Assembly (NCBI GenBank): GCA_022113835.1
Contig: JAILWY010000014.1
Coordinates: 14,133,501-14,197,500 of the forward strand
Direction: 5' to 3'
Length of the DNA: 64,000 nt
Source: Atopsyche davidsoni
Taxonomy: Eukaryota; Arthropoda; Insecta; Trichoptera; Hydrobiosidae
Below the pieces are notes generated by a model. That model did no database searches. It saw nothing but the letters and a program-made list of their open reading frames with translations, and had not been told where the DNA came from. The position numbers and the translations under genes were made by a program. How positions within the stretch are numbered: the stretch's first letter is position 1; every line of letters begins with the position of its first letter. Positions 23,434 through 34,280 of this stretch are shown here, piece after piece.

Positions 23434-23632
23434 GGTACTTGTTTTTTATTCTACCACCAAAAAACTTGTACCTAACCTAACCTAACCTAACCCAATGAAT
23501 CGAGCGGTCGTGGAAATCTGCAAAGGAACGAAATAAACGCCACAACGGGACTCATCGTCATATGATAGATTCTTATCTCTGCGAGTACATGTACATTAAA
23601 AAATTTTAGTGGTCGGATAAAAAACAAGTACC
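23434..23632. mobile_element. CCTAA-bearing miniature DNA transposon, copy 1
   Basis: Inverted ends start GGTACTTGTTTTTTAT and continue to ACCACCA / TGGTCGG. They are flanked by a perfect 8-bp duplication AAAAAAAT (23426-23433, 23633-23640). Inside is CCTAA repeated four times (23471-23490). The copy at 56981-57168 matches over its whole length. An 8-bp duplication with ends beginning GG fits Merlin or Mutator-like elements; hAT is possible but the ends lack the usual CAG. Confidence 0.88.
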
Positions 23633-23734
23633 AAAAAAATATATACATCTCATAAAAGAGGACATATATCTTTATTTGAAGATTGCTTTACATATATTGA
23701 ATTTTGGTAAAATAATAAAACACCCGATTAGTAG

Positions 23735-23812
23735 CACTGGCATGCTCAGTGTTATTTTGCTAGTCTGCTGACCGTTCACGTGGAATTCTACAGTTCAATC
23801 CCCTTCCTGAAT
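23735..23812 (+). repeat. Possible tRNA-derived fragment
   Basis: 'gtctgctgaccgttcacgtg' followed by 'ctacagttcaatccccttcc', a B-box-like AGTTCAATCCC in a short stem. A-box part is uncertain. Confidence 0.35.
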
Positions 23813-24499
23813 GACATATCTCATGTTGCTAAATGTGTCTCAGGGCTATTCCAGTTTGTTAAATAACAAGTATACCGTATTCATATTGTTTGTAATTAAA
23901 AAAAATAATATTTTTATGCAGTTTTTAGAAACGTGGAAGTACTTGCTACTTGGAACCCCAGGAATTAAAAAGTCAAAAGTAAGTAAGGCCGACCACAGAT
24001 ATTTTAATCGAGTTTGTCCGTTAAAACATTATTATTTATTTGTAAGTACATGTTATATTAAAATTAGAGCCATGACGTCATAAACAAACATATTAAAAAG
24101 GGTCGAGGGATTCGTTATGTTATTTTAGAAATTCGTAGAAGGTAGAATATTTGCAGGGGAGATCAATGGGATAGATGTGGGAAAACGGTCCGATCGATGG
24201 TGGGTCGAATTGCGCACGTGTGTCAAATAGCTGCTAGGGGACAGGGTCTCAAAATATGTTATCTGACTTGTGTGGTGCTTGAAGTGTAGAAGCAGAAACG
24301 CGATTCCAAACCAAATTGGCAAGATCACATTAAAGTACTGAATAAAAAACGGAACCTTTATTCGAACAACTATTTTCATAATTCAACAATGAACACCGCG
24401 ACAGACGCCAATAAAATTTCGAGAGCTTTTTAATTGAAATCAATTGAGTGGCATCCATACGAAAACAACTACAAAAAAATACATTTTGAAATAAAAAAT

Positions 24500-24875
24500 A
24501 TCGAAGTGGTTCTAACTCAATTTTGCCAAGAAAGCACGGGAAAGTTCTGAAAAAGTGAAAGCGAAGCTTTTGTACGAACAACCGAACTACTATTCGTATA
24601 AAACATCAATTGAATACCGCTTCAACAGGAGAGCGGTACCTGTTTAATACCCATTGGTGAGTTTTGATATTTTATTCACAGTGATATACATTATATAAGA
24701 AAGATTTCTTTATGATGCTTGTGGGAGCAGAAAAGTCATTCTATGTCAATTTTACCAAGGTAGCACAGGAATCATCAATTCGCAAAATTCAATAAAACGC
24801 CGGCGCCTTTTGAGCAGCTGTTAATACCCGTTCGTGAGTTTTTATATTAAAATCACTATGATGTGTATTAGATAA
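24500..24875 (+). repeat. Diverged tandem duplication (~230-bp unit)
   Basis: 'tcaattttgccaagaaagca' (24517) pairs with 'tcaattttaccaaggtagca' (24747), and 'gtttaatacccattggtgag' (24643) pairs with 'gttaatacccgttcgtgag' (24820). The order is the same with similar spacing. No coding frame is shared. Confidence 0.55.
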
Positions 24876-24889
24876 TTGCACGTGGCTGG

Positions 24890-25075
24890 CACATGGAGGA
24901 GACCACACCGGAGTAACAAAGGAACCAATAATTGATGACATCACGCGACACTACAGCCGCGACAGTGGTTAATTATAATTGACAGTGAGAGAGTCTCGGG
25001 GCTGAAATAACCCCGCAGCCAAAAATAGGCACTAATTTGTCAACGCCCTGAAGTTTTTTTTTTCAGTCTGAAACG
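24890..25075. promoter_or_regulatory. GC-enriched island
   Basis: 'gaggagaccacaccggagta', 'acgcgacactacagccgcga' and 'tctcggggctgaaataaccc' (a CGGGG...CCCCG hairpin). Candidate regulatory element. Confidence 0.33.
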
Positions 25076-25554
25076 AACATTTCAGCGCTCCAAAGGTAGC
25101 CGCACAAAAAATGGCTTAAAAATAACTTATACTTATAGAAGCGAATTAACGGTTTTTTTTTTTATTCATTTTTGTTGTTTCAAAATTAAAAGCACTACTC
25201 TGGCTTCAGCGGGCGCTGTTTCACAAGCTTTCAGGAATCAAGCTTAATCTTAAAACGTAAATCTTTGAGTGGTGCTCTAAAAATTATAAATAACAAATTT
25301 ATACTGTGTACAAAAAATTTATTTTTAATTATTGACACAATAAATTGTAAACAGAGTTTATATACGATTATTTTTGATCATAGTTGCTTTCGCCTTTAAG
25401 AGCTTTTAACGACTGAAGAAAGTGTTCATAAATAAATGTTGAATTTATTCAATTGAGTACAACTAAAAAAAACTTCGTAGCGTTTATAATACTAGTAGTA
25501 TTTAATTCCACTATTAAAATCAATGATTACACGAGCATTCAATAAATCAAAACC

Positions 25555-25880
25555 GAACCGACAAGCTTTGCTTGCGGCACTTTACTAGAGGCTGCAAGTT
25601 CACAAGCCGGAATCCGCGGCGACCAATCAAACCTTCGCGATAAAAAGTGACACAGTGCGACCGGGACAACATTCCTCGGGCGTGCGTCTAATTAATTAAA
25701 ATTTATGTAACAAATCGAGAGGTTGAATTATTCATAACCCATTTAAAACGGCGTTAATTTTTACGAGGCCGGCCCACAAATGAAGTCCGAGAACTCGCGG
25801 TCGTAAACAACACGGATTCCGGCGGCCGGGGAGATTCGTCTTGTCGTGTCCGCCATTAATAAATATTAGCGAAGAGAGTT
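25555..25880. promoter_or_regulatory. GC-rich island with homeodomain-type motifs
   Basis: About 320 bp: 'gcggcgaccaatcaaaccttc', 'gtctaattaattaaaattta' (TAATTAATTA homeodomain core), 'gaggccggcccacaaatgaag', 'attccggcggccggggagat' and 'gtccgccattaataaatatt'. Mixed GC and homeodomain-type AT motifs are typical of developmental enhancers; conservation cannot be tested here. Confidence 0.45.
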
Positions 25881-25969
25881 ATTGTTTCTACATATGTCTT
25901 AAACGCATACATGCGAATGAGAGAGCAGTTCACCAACGACCGCTGGTTTAATTTGTAATACTCTGGAGC

Positions 25970-26125
25970 CTGGAAGGCTCCTCCTATTGTTACTGTAGCT
26001 TGCTGCAGAAAGAGTGTCAAATCTAAACCCCAAAGCTTTGTATAAAAATGATTATATAATAATGCTATTGGGTAGCAGAAATACGCATTTTTTTCTTTCT
26101 AATATAAAACTGCGGTGTAAAAGGA
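25970..26125 (+). repeat. Interspersed repeat family Y, copy 1
   Basis: 'ctgtagcttgctgcagaaag' to 'ataaaactgcggtgtaaaag' matches the minus strand of 27175-27350 across about 150 bp, including 'tataataatgct' and 'cagaaatacgca'. Together they form a widely spaced inverted repeat about 1.2 kb apart. Confidence 0.8.
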
Positions 26126-26129
26126 CTTT

Positions 26130-27080
26130 AGAAAATTATAAACACTTTCCTATAATCTTATAATCTTATCTTCATCATACAATTAACTAAACATTAATAC
26201 TTATAACACAAAAATGCTACACCGATAGGTGACTGCGGATGTTCTCGAATTGATTCGAAACAGGCACATGCTTTCTTGTATCATAGAAAACTTTTACAGG
26301 TTTACGATAATTTTTCTAAAAACAATACAATGTTTACACAAATCTTACAAAAGCGTGGATTTTTTTAAACTGCTAAAATTTTTATCTCTTCTCGGATCGT
26401 TTGTTTTCAATGAAATAATTTGTAGTTATTGCTTGTTTTTTTTAATGACCACTTAAACATGACAGTGCGTGACAGCTACTTGTAGATGATTTTAATTATA
26501 TATTTCGCACGATTTTCCAATTCAGCATTTTGAAGACGCACGCCATCGACAAAAATAATTATTATTGTCTTTGTTTCGCGGCAGTTAATTGCCTGTGACA
26601 CTGAAATTCAACTGTGGCTCGCAACACTTGTCAAAATATATAACCACAATTTTCAATTATACTTAAATAAAAAAATAGTATTTTTTAATGTATTTTAACG
26701 TATTTGCCTAGTGCATGCATAAATGTTTAAATATCTTATATGAAGTCAATCATAGCTTGTACCGACTGCCGAAAAACTGAATCAGCAACGTATACAATTA
26801 AAAATAAAAACGTGAAATTGATAATTAAATTAATTCTTCCAGGAATATCTGGAAAACTTTGAATATTCATATTTGAGATTTAAATATCCATAAATAAATA
26901 TTTTCCCATTGGATCCTGTTAATTTTATGTTAATTTATTTTTCGAATCAAACGTGGTTTATTAAGAAAATTTTATTATTATTTATTAAAATATATGTACT
27001 TAATCACTAATAATTAAAAATCAGACTATAACGTTAATATTATTTTGTTTTATCTACAATACACTGTTTACATTTGTTAT
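26130..27080. other. AT-rich spacer between family Y copies
   Basis: A 75-codon frame at 26229-26456 has no recognisable motif. Nothing else seen. Confidence 0.5.
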
Positions 27081-27084
27081 ATAT

Positions 27085-27350
27085 ATTCTTCATCAAGTGC
27101 CTCTCCTCAAAAGAAGTTGGCGACCATTTCACTGAGCATATACTCATGCTGAGCCAGTGTTCATGGTTTTTTAAGGGGAAAATAGTGTAGTGGGTCCTTC
27201 TACACCGCAGTTTTATATTGAAAGGAAAAGTCTGCGTATTGCTGCTGCCCATTAGCATTATTATAAATCTTTTCATTACAAAGCTCTGGCGTTTTGATCT
27301 GATACTACTTCTGCAGCAAGCTACAGAAAAAAATATCAGGAGTCTCCCTC
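27085..27350 (-). repeat. Interspersed repeat family Y, longest copy
   Basis: On the minus strand it reads through the 25970-26125 segment and then on to 'agtatatgctcagtgaaatg' and 'gaggagaggcacttgatgaa'. That second part is repeated at 48300-48386 on the plus strand. Joining the three copies gives a family of at least ~260 bp of unknown class. Confidence 0.8.
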
Positions 27351-27770
27351 GAACTTTACAATCATTTTAAGTCCACTACTCCATTTACACACGCTCCCTG
27401 TTATATACCAAACTTCATCAAATAAGCGTAAATAGATATATTTCAAAAGTTTCGTCAGACAATGAGCCAGAGTCTGACAGGGGCCTTCAAGACAAAAACA
27501 CTGATAATTCAAAACATTCGCAGCCTCCTGGGTATTCAAAGTATGTTTTGATGTTGATGAAACTTTTTCGAGTGGGTTGAGACGTGCCAAAGTTTGAGGT
27601 TCGCTGTCAAATGAGATACGATCTTGGCGACATTCTGCTGCAGGAGGCGGGCGCGGTGGACCACACAGACTCGCCGCCCACGCACGCCCCTGAACATGCT
27701 TTAAATACGACATTTTAACTGCTCCAGTGCCAGCTCCAACCAAATATGTCCCAATATACTCATCTACCAA
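27336..27770 (-). CDS. Unplaced 144-codon open frame
   Basis: Longest minus-strand frame of the window, with more balanced composition than the surroundings. It includes residues LVGAGTGAVKMSYLK, a Pro-rich CGPPRPPPAAEC and CFCLEGPCQTLAHC. No transmembrane segment, signal peptide or catalytic motif that I can place. An acceptor-like 'ttcttccactgtgcaag' lies just upstream of the first ATG on the minus strand. Its 3' end touches repeat family Y, so it may be part of that repeat, an exon of a longer transcript, or chance. I do not assign a function. Confidence 0.22.
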   Translation of the reverse strand: MVDEYIGTYLVGAGTGAVKMSYLKHVQGRAWAASLCGPPRPPPAAECRQDRISFDSEPQTLARLNPLEKVSSTSKHTLNTQEAANVLNYQCFCLEGPCQTLAHCLTKLLKYIYLRLFDEVWYITGSVCKWSSGLKMIVKFEGDS

Positions 27771-27789
27771 GCCACACCTTGCACAGTGG

Positions 27790-30700
27790 AAGAACTAGCC
27801 ACGCATTGGGGACAATGCATGCTCTATTCAGATAATCCGACTTAACATTTCGTCCAGTTGCAACAGTTTGAAATTTTACCTGTCAGGCTAAAGTCGACTC
27901 ATATATAATTTTAAAACATTAAGAATATACCACTAAGCAAATTTTACATAACATCTAATCGCCAACACGCTGGCGAGGCGTATAAATTAACTTTGGCATA
28001 TAGACTTAATTACTGGTACATATTATTGTAAATAACAAGGCATATTCCATTTTTTACATTGCGGCCAATACTCCTATTGATTGAAAATACAAATCACAAT
28101 GCATCCGTAGATTCAATTCCCGAAATCAACAACGTGGATTTATCAGACCCGTCAATCAAAAATAACAATGTTCTGCCTTATAAGTCTATATGCGATATTT
28201 TATGAAGACGTAGTCACTTTGAGAGCACCTTGTATATTCATGTCTACCTGATAATCACACACCAATTTGCATACCTCTCGCGTTAGTCAAAGGATATGGC
28301 CGGCCTTTGTTGGAGCGAATAATCATCTATTTTTACAGCTGCTAATTTCGTGAATAATTTTTACATTTCCTAGAACACTTAGCGAGGATCTCGCATACTT
28401 ACACATTCACTAGTCCTCGTTTTAAAACCGCGGTATTTTTTTAATTTTCATGACTTCTTGTTACCAGTTTGATACTTTATTGATTTTAATAGGTCAATAA
28501 AATATAATAGCTTTTAACTTTTTATAAAAAGGAGTGTTTCTGATTATTTATAATTTTGTATTATTTTGTGGTCAGTTTCTTAGCTCAGTTTGAAGACCAT
28601 GGACTATTCATAATTTTCAAGTTCTGGCAAGTGAGTCCCAAACTAATGTAATAAAGCTCAAGCTTGTTTCAAATAAAAATGTTTATATATTTTTTAATAA
28701 AGACACGTTCTAATTGATAAACAGTTTTGTAAAGATTATGCTATTAATGCCAAGTGTTTACAGTCAAAATCAGGTTTTCTGTAATTTTCTCGAATACATC
28801 GGCATAATAGTAGATTGATAAAATTACTTCAACTTGTAAAGCCAGCACAAAATATCATATTAGAAAAATGTATAAATATTATATAAACTTCAGAACACCT
28901 GTGAATAACTTAATATTCCGATCATAATACTTTGAGAGCGTATTGTACATTATTCATAGCGCTTATTGATTGTGGTCAGATAAACAGGGTGACTCTGGTG
29001 ATGGTATCGATTCCTGGTAAAAATCTCTCGAGGTGTATTATTCACAGGTGTTTTTTTGTAAAGGTGTTATTCTGTGAACAGCTGTAATCACGGTTTAGGT
29101 ATCGGCAGACGTGAGAGTCATCAATAATAAACTTCAAGGTATCAAAAGAACGAGTCGTTATTTCAAGATTTATATGAGTGAATATACACGGCGACACCTT
29201 TAGCGTCTATTAAATATATTTTTAAAGGCATACTAAAAATTTTTGTGAGAACAATTCAAATGATTAATTTATATATCAAACCAAAGCCAAGCTTGATTAA
29301 CCCAAGCTTGATAACCAAAAGACAGACCAGAGGGCGGTTTTAAATTATAATTTGCAGTATCATTTGTATATCTAATAGAATTTTAAAAATTGTCCAAAAA
29401 TTGTTTATATAATTGAAAATATGTCGGAAATTTCGTTTCCGGTTTTTACTTTGCGCTGTTATTATATTTCATAAGATTGCACAATCTCAAGAGCCTATTT
29501 TCATGAAATTTACATTTTTATGCCGAACTTCACTCGGCATCTAAAAGCGATTGCTTCCAGAGTATTTCCATACAAAAATAATTAGTTTTAGTGCACTCTG
29601 TAATTTAATAATTTACATTACTTTATTCACGCACTTCTGTATTTTATTTATGTATATAAAATATCTATATGCTAATAAAAAATCAATAAATATTTTTAAA
29701 AAACAATTTCTTTAAATCAAACAAGGATAAAAACACATCCCTTGAATTCATGGGAGTGAGTAATGATTCGCTAGACAACCGCAACACCCTTCAAATAAAA
29801 CACTGGCTTACCCCATGGACTGATAACGTTCATCCATCATTATATCTATCACAAGTAATGACGTTCAGAATCGCTGGCAATTTCTAGGGAAGTACAAAGT
29901 GTGTACTTAGTGATGAGCGCATTAGATTTAATAAAAAAAATCGACGTAATTCGCTTTTACCAACTGTGAAAAAAGTCAAATACGTCATTATTCAATACGA
30001 GAAAAAAAAATATTTAAAAAAATACCTATATATATAAATTAACAACTATCGGTAGACTCATTTATTTATTGCTAAGTTTTGATTATTGATCCGACGTTTC
30101 GACTGCGCTACTAGAGCCGATGTCAAGGAAATATGTTTTATTGATAATAACTACAATATAGCAACAAAAAAATAACTGAATTCTTGATGTGGTTTAATAA
30201 TAAAGAAAATAAATATACAACCAACGATCGATAAAACCAGCAAAATATATTAATTTATTACTATTAAATAAAATACTCAGTGGGTTTCTTGATTTCTATT
30301 TTTTATTAAAATCGTTTATATTAAAATAGATACCAAATATTTTTTTATGAAATTATTCTTCTTCTAGTACTATTTTTGGTTGAAACGAAAAAAAAGGTCT
30401 GATAAAACAAATAATAAAATATTATTTTTGTAAGGAAAGCAATATCACAATCTAGCATAGAATAAAGAAACTATTCAACAATTCTACAAGTAAGAAAACA
30501 CTACACATAATGTGTCCCCTCCGGCTCTCCCTTCAGCAATGTCCAATTTAATCCACTGTAATTTATTGAGGGTTGCTGATTTGTTCAGTATCTCCGGCTT
30601 AGGGGTGGTGGAAATACATACTATCACAAAACTACCCCTATATTGACCAATTACTTGGAGATTGCTAGAAGAACTCCACGTTAATGTGATCAAAGCGAAC

Positions 30701-31130
30701 AAATTCAGTTTTTCTCGTCCTCGGAATGTCAACTTCTACGCAATACACTATAATGAATTTATTAATAATCGGTTATATTTATGAGGAAGAGGGTATTTGT
30801 TTTTTTTTTTTTTTGTAAATAATACATAGCGTACTCTAACTGAAATTTTTGTAAATATATTATTGTTTTGACAATTAAAAAAGAAATAAACTATATTACT
30901 AAAATACTAGAAAATTTATGGAAGTTTATATTTATGTTCTTCGAAGCTGCGAAGCGTAAAAATTATTCTTTTTACTCGTCGTTCGAAGTGAGAATCGATT
31001 TGAAAAAAGCATATTACGTTGTTTTAGCAAAGGTGTATGTTAATGTTGGGATACATTCCAAGAATTATTATCTTCCCAAAAACATCCGAAAAACTCATGA
31101 GTGCTACGGCGCAGAATAAACACTACCTTA
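27790..31130. other. AT-rich spacer, nothing recognised
   Basis: Frames at 30484-30732 and 30868-31119 show no family motif. A small patch 'ccctccggctctcccttcag' near 30520 is GC-richer. No shared repeat seen. Confidence 0.45.
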
Positions 31131-31139
31131 ACACTAAAG

Positions 31140-31335
31140 GAAAAGACACATAAAGGCGGTCGTTTCAGGGTTAAGTGATACAGAGCGTCCCTGGGGTCGT
31201 GACGTGGGGTTGTCCGGTAATAGTAATGTATGATGCGATAGTGCGTCAATTACCTGGGGAGATATCCAGGTAGAGGGTTGTCTTTGGCGACTGTTATGCA
31301 GGTATTTTTCACCTGTGCTTTTAGCGCACATGGAT
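31140..31335. promoter_or_regulatory. GC-rich island
   Basis: 'aaaggcggtcgtttcagggt', 'gcgtccctggggtcgtgacg', 'gtttgtccggtaat'-like 'ggttgtccggtaatag' and 'cacctgtgcttttagcgcac'. Frames on the minus strand overlap in two registers, which argues against coding. First of three close islands at 31.1-32.2 kb. Confidence 0.38.
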
Positions 31336-31609
31336 CGTTTTAGTGAGAATTGTCGACTTTAATATGTCTAAAACATAAAAAATAAAATTAAAATTGATCA
31401 ATAAAAAGAAGTCGGGAGTGTTCAGTGAAATGGTCCGAGGAGATGCACTAATAATAATTTTTACGATTATCTAAAACTTATACATCACTCATGTATCCGA
31501 CCCCAAAAAAACCGACGCACGTTCGTGTCTGAAATATTAAACGCAACCGAAAAATTAATAACATGCCATAATAATACGAATTCATCTGCAATTTTAAACA
31601 ATAGACCAG

Positions 31610-31790
31610 CGGGGATGGATATACGGCAAACCGTGTATACAGGGTGGTGCGGTTCCCACGTCCCGCGGTTTGATGAAGTACTTCACACAGAGCGTACCGC
31701 GGGTTAAGAGATGTTATTATTTCACGAGAGATGAATGCCGCACTGCAAGATGGCGGCTGCGGACAAAATGGCTGACCTGATAAATGATTG
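31610..31790. promoter_or_regulatory. Island with paired YY1/PHO-like sites
   Basis: AAGATGGCGGC (31747-31757) matches the YY1/Pleiohomeotic consensus perfectly, and AAAATGGC follows at 31765-31772. 'cctgataaatgattgac' just after has a TGATTGAC PBX/Exd-like core. Upstream are 'gttcccacgtcccgcggt' and 'gagcgtaccgcgggtt'. Candidate Polycomb-type or enhancer element; the motifs are seen, the role is inferred. Confidence 0.45.
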
Positions 31791-31929
31791 ACGCTTTTAT
31801 TATTTATTTATGAACATTCATTGGAATATTGTGCGCTTTTCTTTGTACCGAAATATGCTTCTGAGTGACCGACTGAAAACTGAAAAAAACGCCGATGTAA
31901 ACAGAAAAGCCACCATTCTGGAAACTTCC

Positions 31930-32185
31930 ACGGATATGGCAAAATTTATGGCAAGATGGCGGCGCCTCGTGCGCTTTTGTTTCCCGGCGGGAGATTCGAA
32001 AAAGGAACGACGCGTGATGGATGACGTCACAGCCTCCCCCCCTCCCCCCTCCCCCCCTTGCACCCCTTATCTTGGACATATTAGAAAACTTCGTAGACGG
32101 CGTTGGACTTTATTTATTTTAATTTCTTCAAACAGTTCCCCGTGCCAGAGAGCGCTTAGAAGTCTGCCAAGAAGCGGGTTTTTTT
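31930..32185. promoter_or_regulatory. Island with YY1/PHO-like site, TGACGTCA and G-quadruplex tract
   Basis: Order: AAGATGGCGGC (31953-31963), 'gtttcccggcgggagattcg', TGACGTCA (32022-32029), then C7-T-C6-T-C7 (32036-32057), followed by 'gacggcgttggac' and a long T-run (32170-32187). Three frames are open across it (one plus of 150 codons, two minus), because low-complexity C and T runs lack stops. Could be a promoter or enhancer core. Confidence 0.48.
32036..32057 (-). other. G-quadruplex motif (minus strand)
   Basis: Three C runs of 7, 6 and 7 separated by single T, with a fourth C run (CACCCC) close by at 32060-32066. On the minus strand this meets the four-tract G-quadruplex rule with very short loops. 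Confidence 0.7.
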
Positions 32186-32269
32186 TTTTTTTTTTTTTAC
32201 GTAGCATTTTAATCAATGTTTTTGAAAACATGTATGCTATAAATTTTCATTTAAAGAAGTGACACTGCG

Positions 32270-32800
32270 GATATTTATCACTTTGAAAAAAAATTCTATT
32301 AAATTTTGAACGCATGAGAAAATAAAAAAATTAACATACATGAAAAATAGCTACGTGCTCATCTATCAATTTTGAAACACAATGAAACAAATCATTTTTT
32401 TAAATGAATATGAATGCATAACTCAATATTGTGTGAATACTCTAATTCTAAATATAATAGATTTATTTTTCTATCATCTTTCAACACAGTAGAAACAAAA
32501 CCGATACTGAAACTGTTTGCTTCAAAACCACAAGTTTGTTTATAAAATATTTAAAATACTCGCTTACAGTTAAAGCTCATAAATCCAAATCACCTGCATA
32601 AACTCATAGATAAAAATGATACCTAAATCTGTTTTCTCAAGTACACTTTATTCAAATTATTAAGCATATGTTGGCTACTATGCAATAGAATCAAAATAAC
32701 TACAGAAACACTCAATTATTTCAGCAAATCACCTTTCAGCAATTAGAACCTGTTATACGAATAATTCAATAAACATGTATTGATACGAAATTCATTATTT
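32270..32800. other. AT-rich spacer, nothing recognised
   Basis: No frame, island or shared repeat noted. Confidence 0.5.
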
Positions 32801-32802
32801 TT

Positions 32803-32910
32803 GACAGAGTGTACTTGGTGGAATTCCATTTTAATATTTTTGAGTAAAATACTTGAGTGATTTTCCACATGTTCGTTTTTATTTGTGACCGGTTTCTCCA
32901 ACCTTTCACC
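32803..32910 (+). repeat. Fold-back family X, half copy
   Basis: Clear consensus-like copy: 'gtgtacttggtggaattcca', 'gtaaaatacttgagtgattt', 'ccacatgttcgtttttattt' and 'gtgaccggtttctccaacct'. It passes directly into the family Z tRNA-like part at 'ctgtacaccggccatg'. Confidence 0.75.
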
Positions 32911-33035
32911 TGTACACCGGCCATGTAAGCCAGGGGATGTGGGTTCAAATCCCACACAAATCACGATGATATTTTTCTGATAGCTTCTTTAAATCATTTC
33001 TATGTATGAACTAATGTGCCCAATCATAATAAAAT
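32910..33035 (+). repeat. Family Z copy with tRNA-like half
   Basis: 'tgtacaccggccatgtaagc', 'aggggatgtgggttcaaatc' (B box GGTTCAAATCC) and 'acaaatcacgatgatatttt', then the arm 'atgaactaatgtgcccaatc'. Clearest example of the tRNA-derived centre, with T-arm stem GTGGG/CCCAC. Confidence 0.8.
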
Positions 33036-33090
33036 AAAACCAAATGGTTTTGGAGACTACGTTAATTTCACATGTAGCGAGAGCTCTTTC

Positions 33091-33310
33091 GCCGGACACG
33101 GCATTTTCAAAACTGAGTCTATACAGAAAAAAGCGAGCTTATACATAAAAAATTCAACAGAAATACATGAATCATAGATTATACTACATTACAAATTTAT
33201 GTGGAAAATTGCTTCTATTGAGTGCTGTGAAACCCCATTAAAATGATATTGTATATGTATAAGCTCGCTTTTTTCTGTATAGACTCAGTTTTGAAGATGC
33301 CGTGTTCGGC
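33091..33310. mobile_element. Inverted-repeat miniature element with 57-bp arms
   Basis: Arms 33091-33147 and 33254-33310 are inverted copies with only about two mismatches; they start GCCGGACACGGCA / GCCGAACACGGCA and include 'aaaactgagtctatacag'. The ~106-bp centre is unique. I could not define a target duplication, so the superfamily is open. Arm identity suggests it is young. Confidence 0.8.
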
Positions 33311-33349
33311 ATTCGGTTTATTACAATATAAATACCAGTTCCATTAAGT

Positions 33350-33400
33350 GCCTAATCATATTAGTAATAATATAATAAGCCCGTAATGGGTAATAATTTG
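33350..33400 (+). repeat. Family Z tail fragment
   Basis: 'gtgcctaatcatattagtaa' then 'aagcccgtaatgggtaataa': the end of the right arm and the tail only. Confidence 0.7.
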
Positions 33401-33589
33401 ACGTCCAAACCAAAAAATAAGACATCAAATATTTTACTCAAAAACATTTATTGATACAGTCAAAAAGTTACTTACGAAATTTTACTGCTTTTTTTATACG
33501 TCTTAATATTTTTTAAAAAATGCCTGAATGTACGCATAGAAACGACCCAAATAAACATCTCAATGACACCGAAATCTCCGGTTTATTTC

Positions 33590-33765
33590 AGCATACTTCC
33601 CTTCAGTCAGTAAGTGCGTAACTCCGTTACGTACCTCGCTCCGTGTTTATCCGCTAAAAGGGCCACGGGAAGTCTTGACCTCGGGTGATGGATGCTCTCC
33701 TCTAATTATACTTCTCGGTTTCGGTACGCTTAGTGTGGGGAATGGCATTACTCGAACGCGAGAAT
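33590..33765. promoter_or_regulatory. GC-enriched island
   Basis: 'taactccgttacgtacctcg', 'gggccacgggaagtcttgac', 'tcggtttcggtacgct' and 'actcgaacgcgagaattt'. Candidate non-coding element by composition. Confidence 0.35.
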
Positions 33766-34280
33766 TTCTTTGTTAGTCTTTGCGTTAATTTAGATTTTTT
33801 TCCTTTGAGTTTCCTTTACACTTTGTAAGGTATTTTTCTTTTTTTATTTGTATGTGAATGGTCTGAATTCGTTTCTCTCTGAGAGATTGATGTGGTGTTG
33901 AAATTGTATCACTCGAGTCTTTGATCGCATGCATGGCATCTCACAAAGGATAGACATATATTTAATCTCGTAGCCAGTATATCTCCTCTACACAATACAG
34001 TATATCACCATGAGTAACACAAGGAAACCCTTTATCCAGCAACATAATAAATATTATTTAAAAAAGAACTACTTAGAGATAGTTTTCACTTCTCAAAACA
34101 TGACTCTGTGATATTTTATGACACTGTTAATTACTTGACTGTAATGCAATTAATATATATTTTTTTAAATTAAAAAACTTTTTTGTTGCTGTTACAGTGA
34201 AAAAACGGTAAAGGTTATACGTGTTAGAAACAAAGTTGCAATGGAGTTAATCGCAACTTATTGTCGCTAGTATATAAGGC

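Noticed and set aside
31810..32262. 150-codon plus-strand frame, longest in the window
   Set aside because: It crosses C-runs and a T-run, giving runs of Pro and Phe, and two minus-strand frames are open in the same place. No protein motif. Better explained as a GC island.
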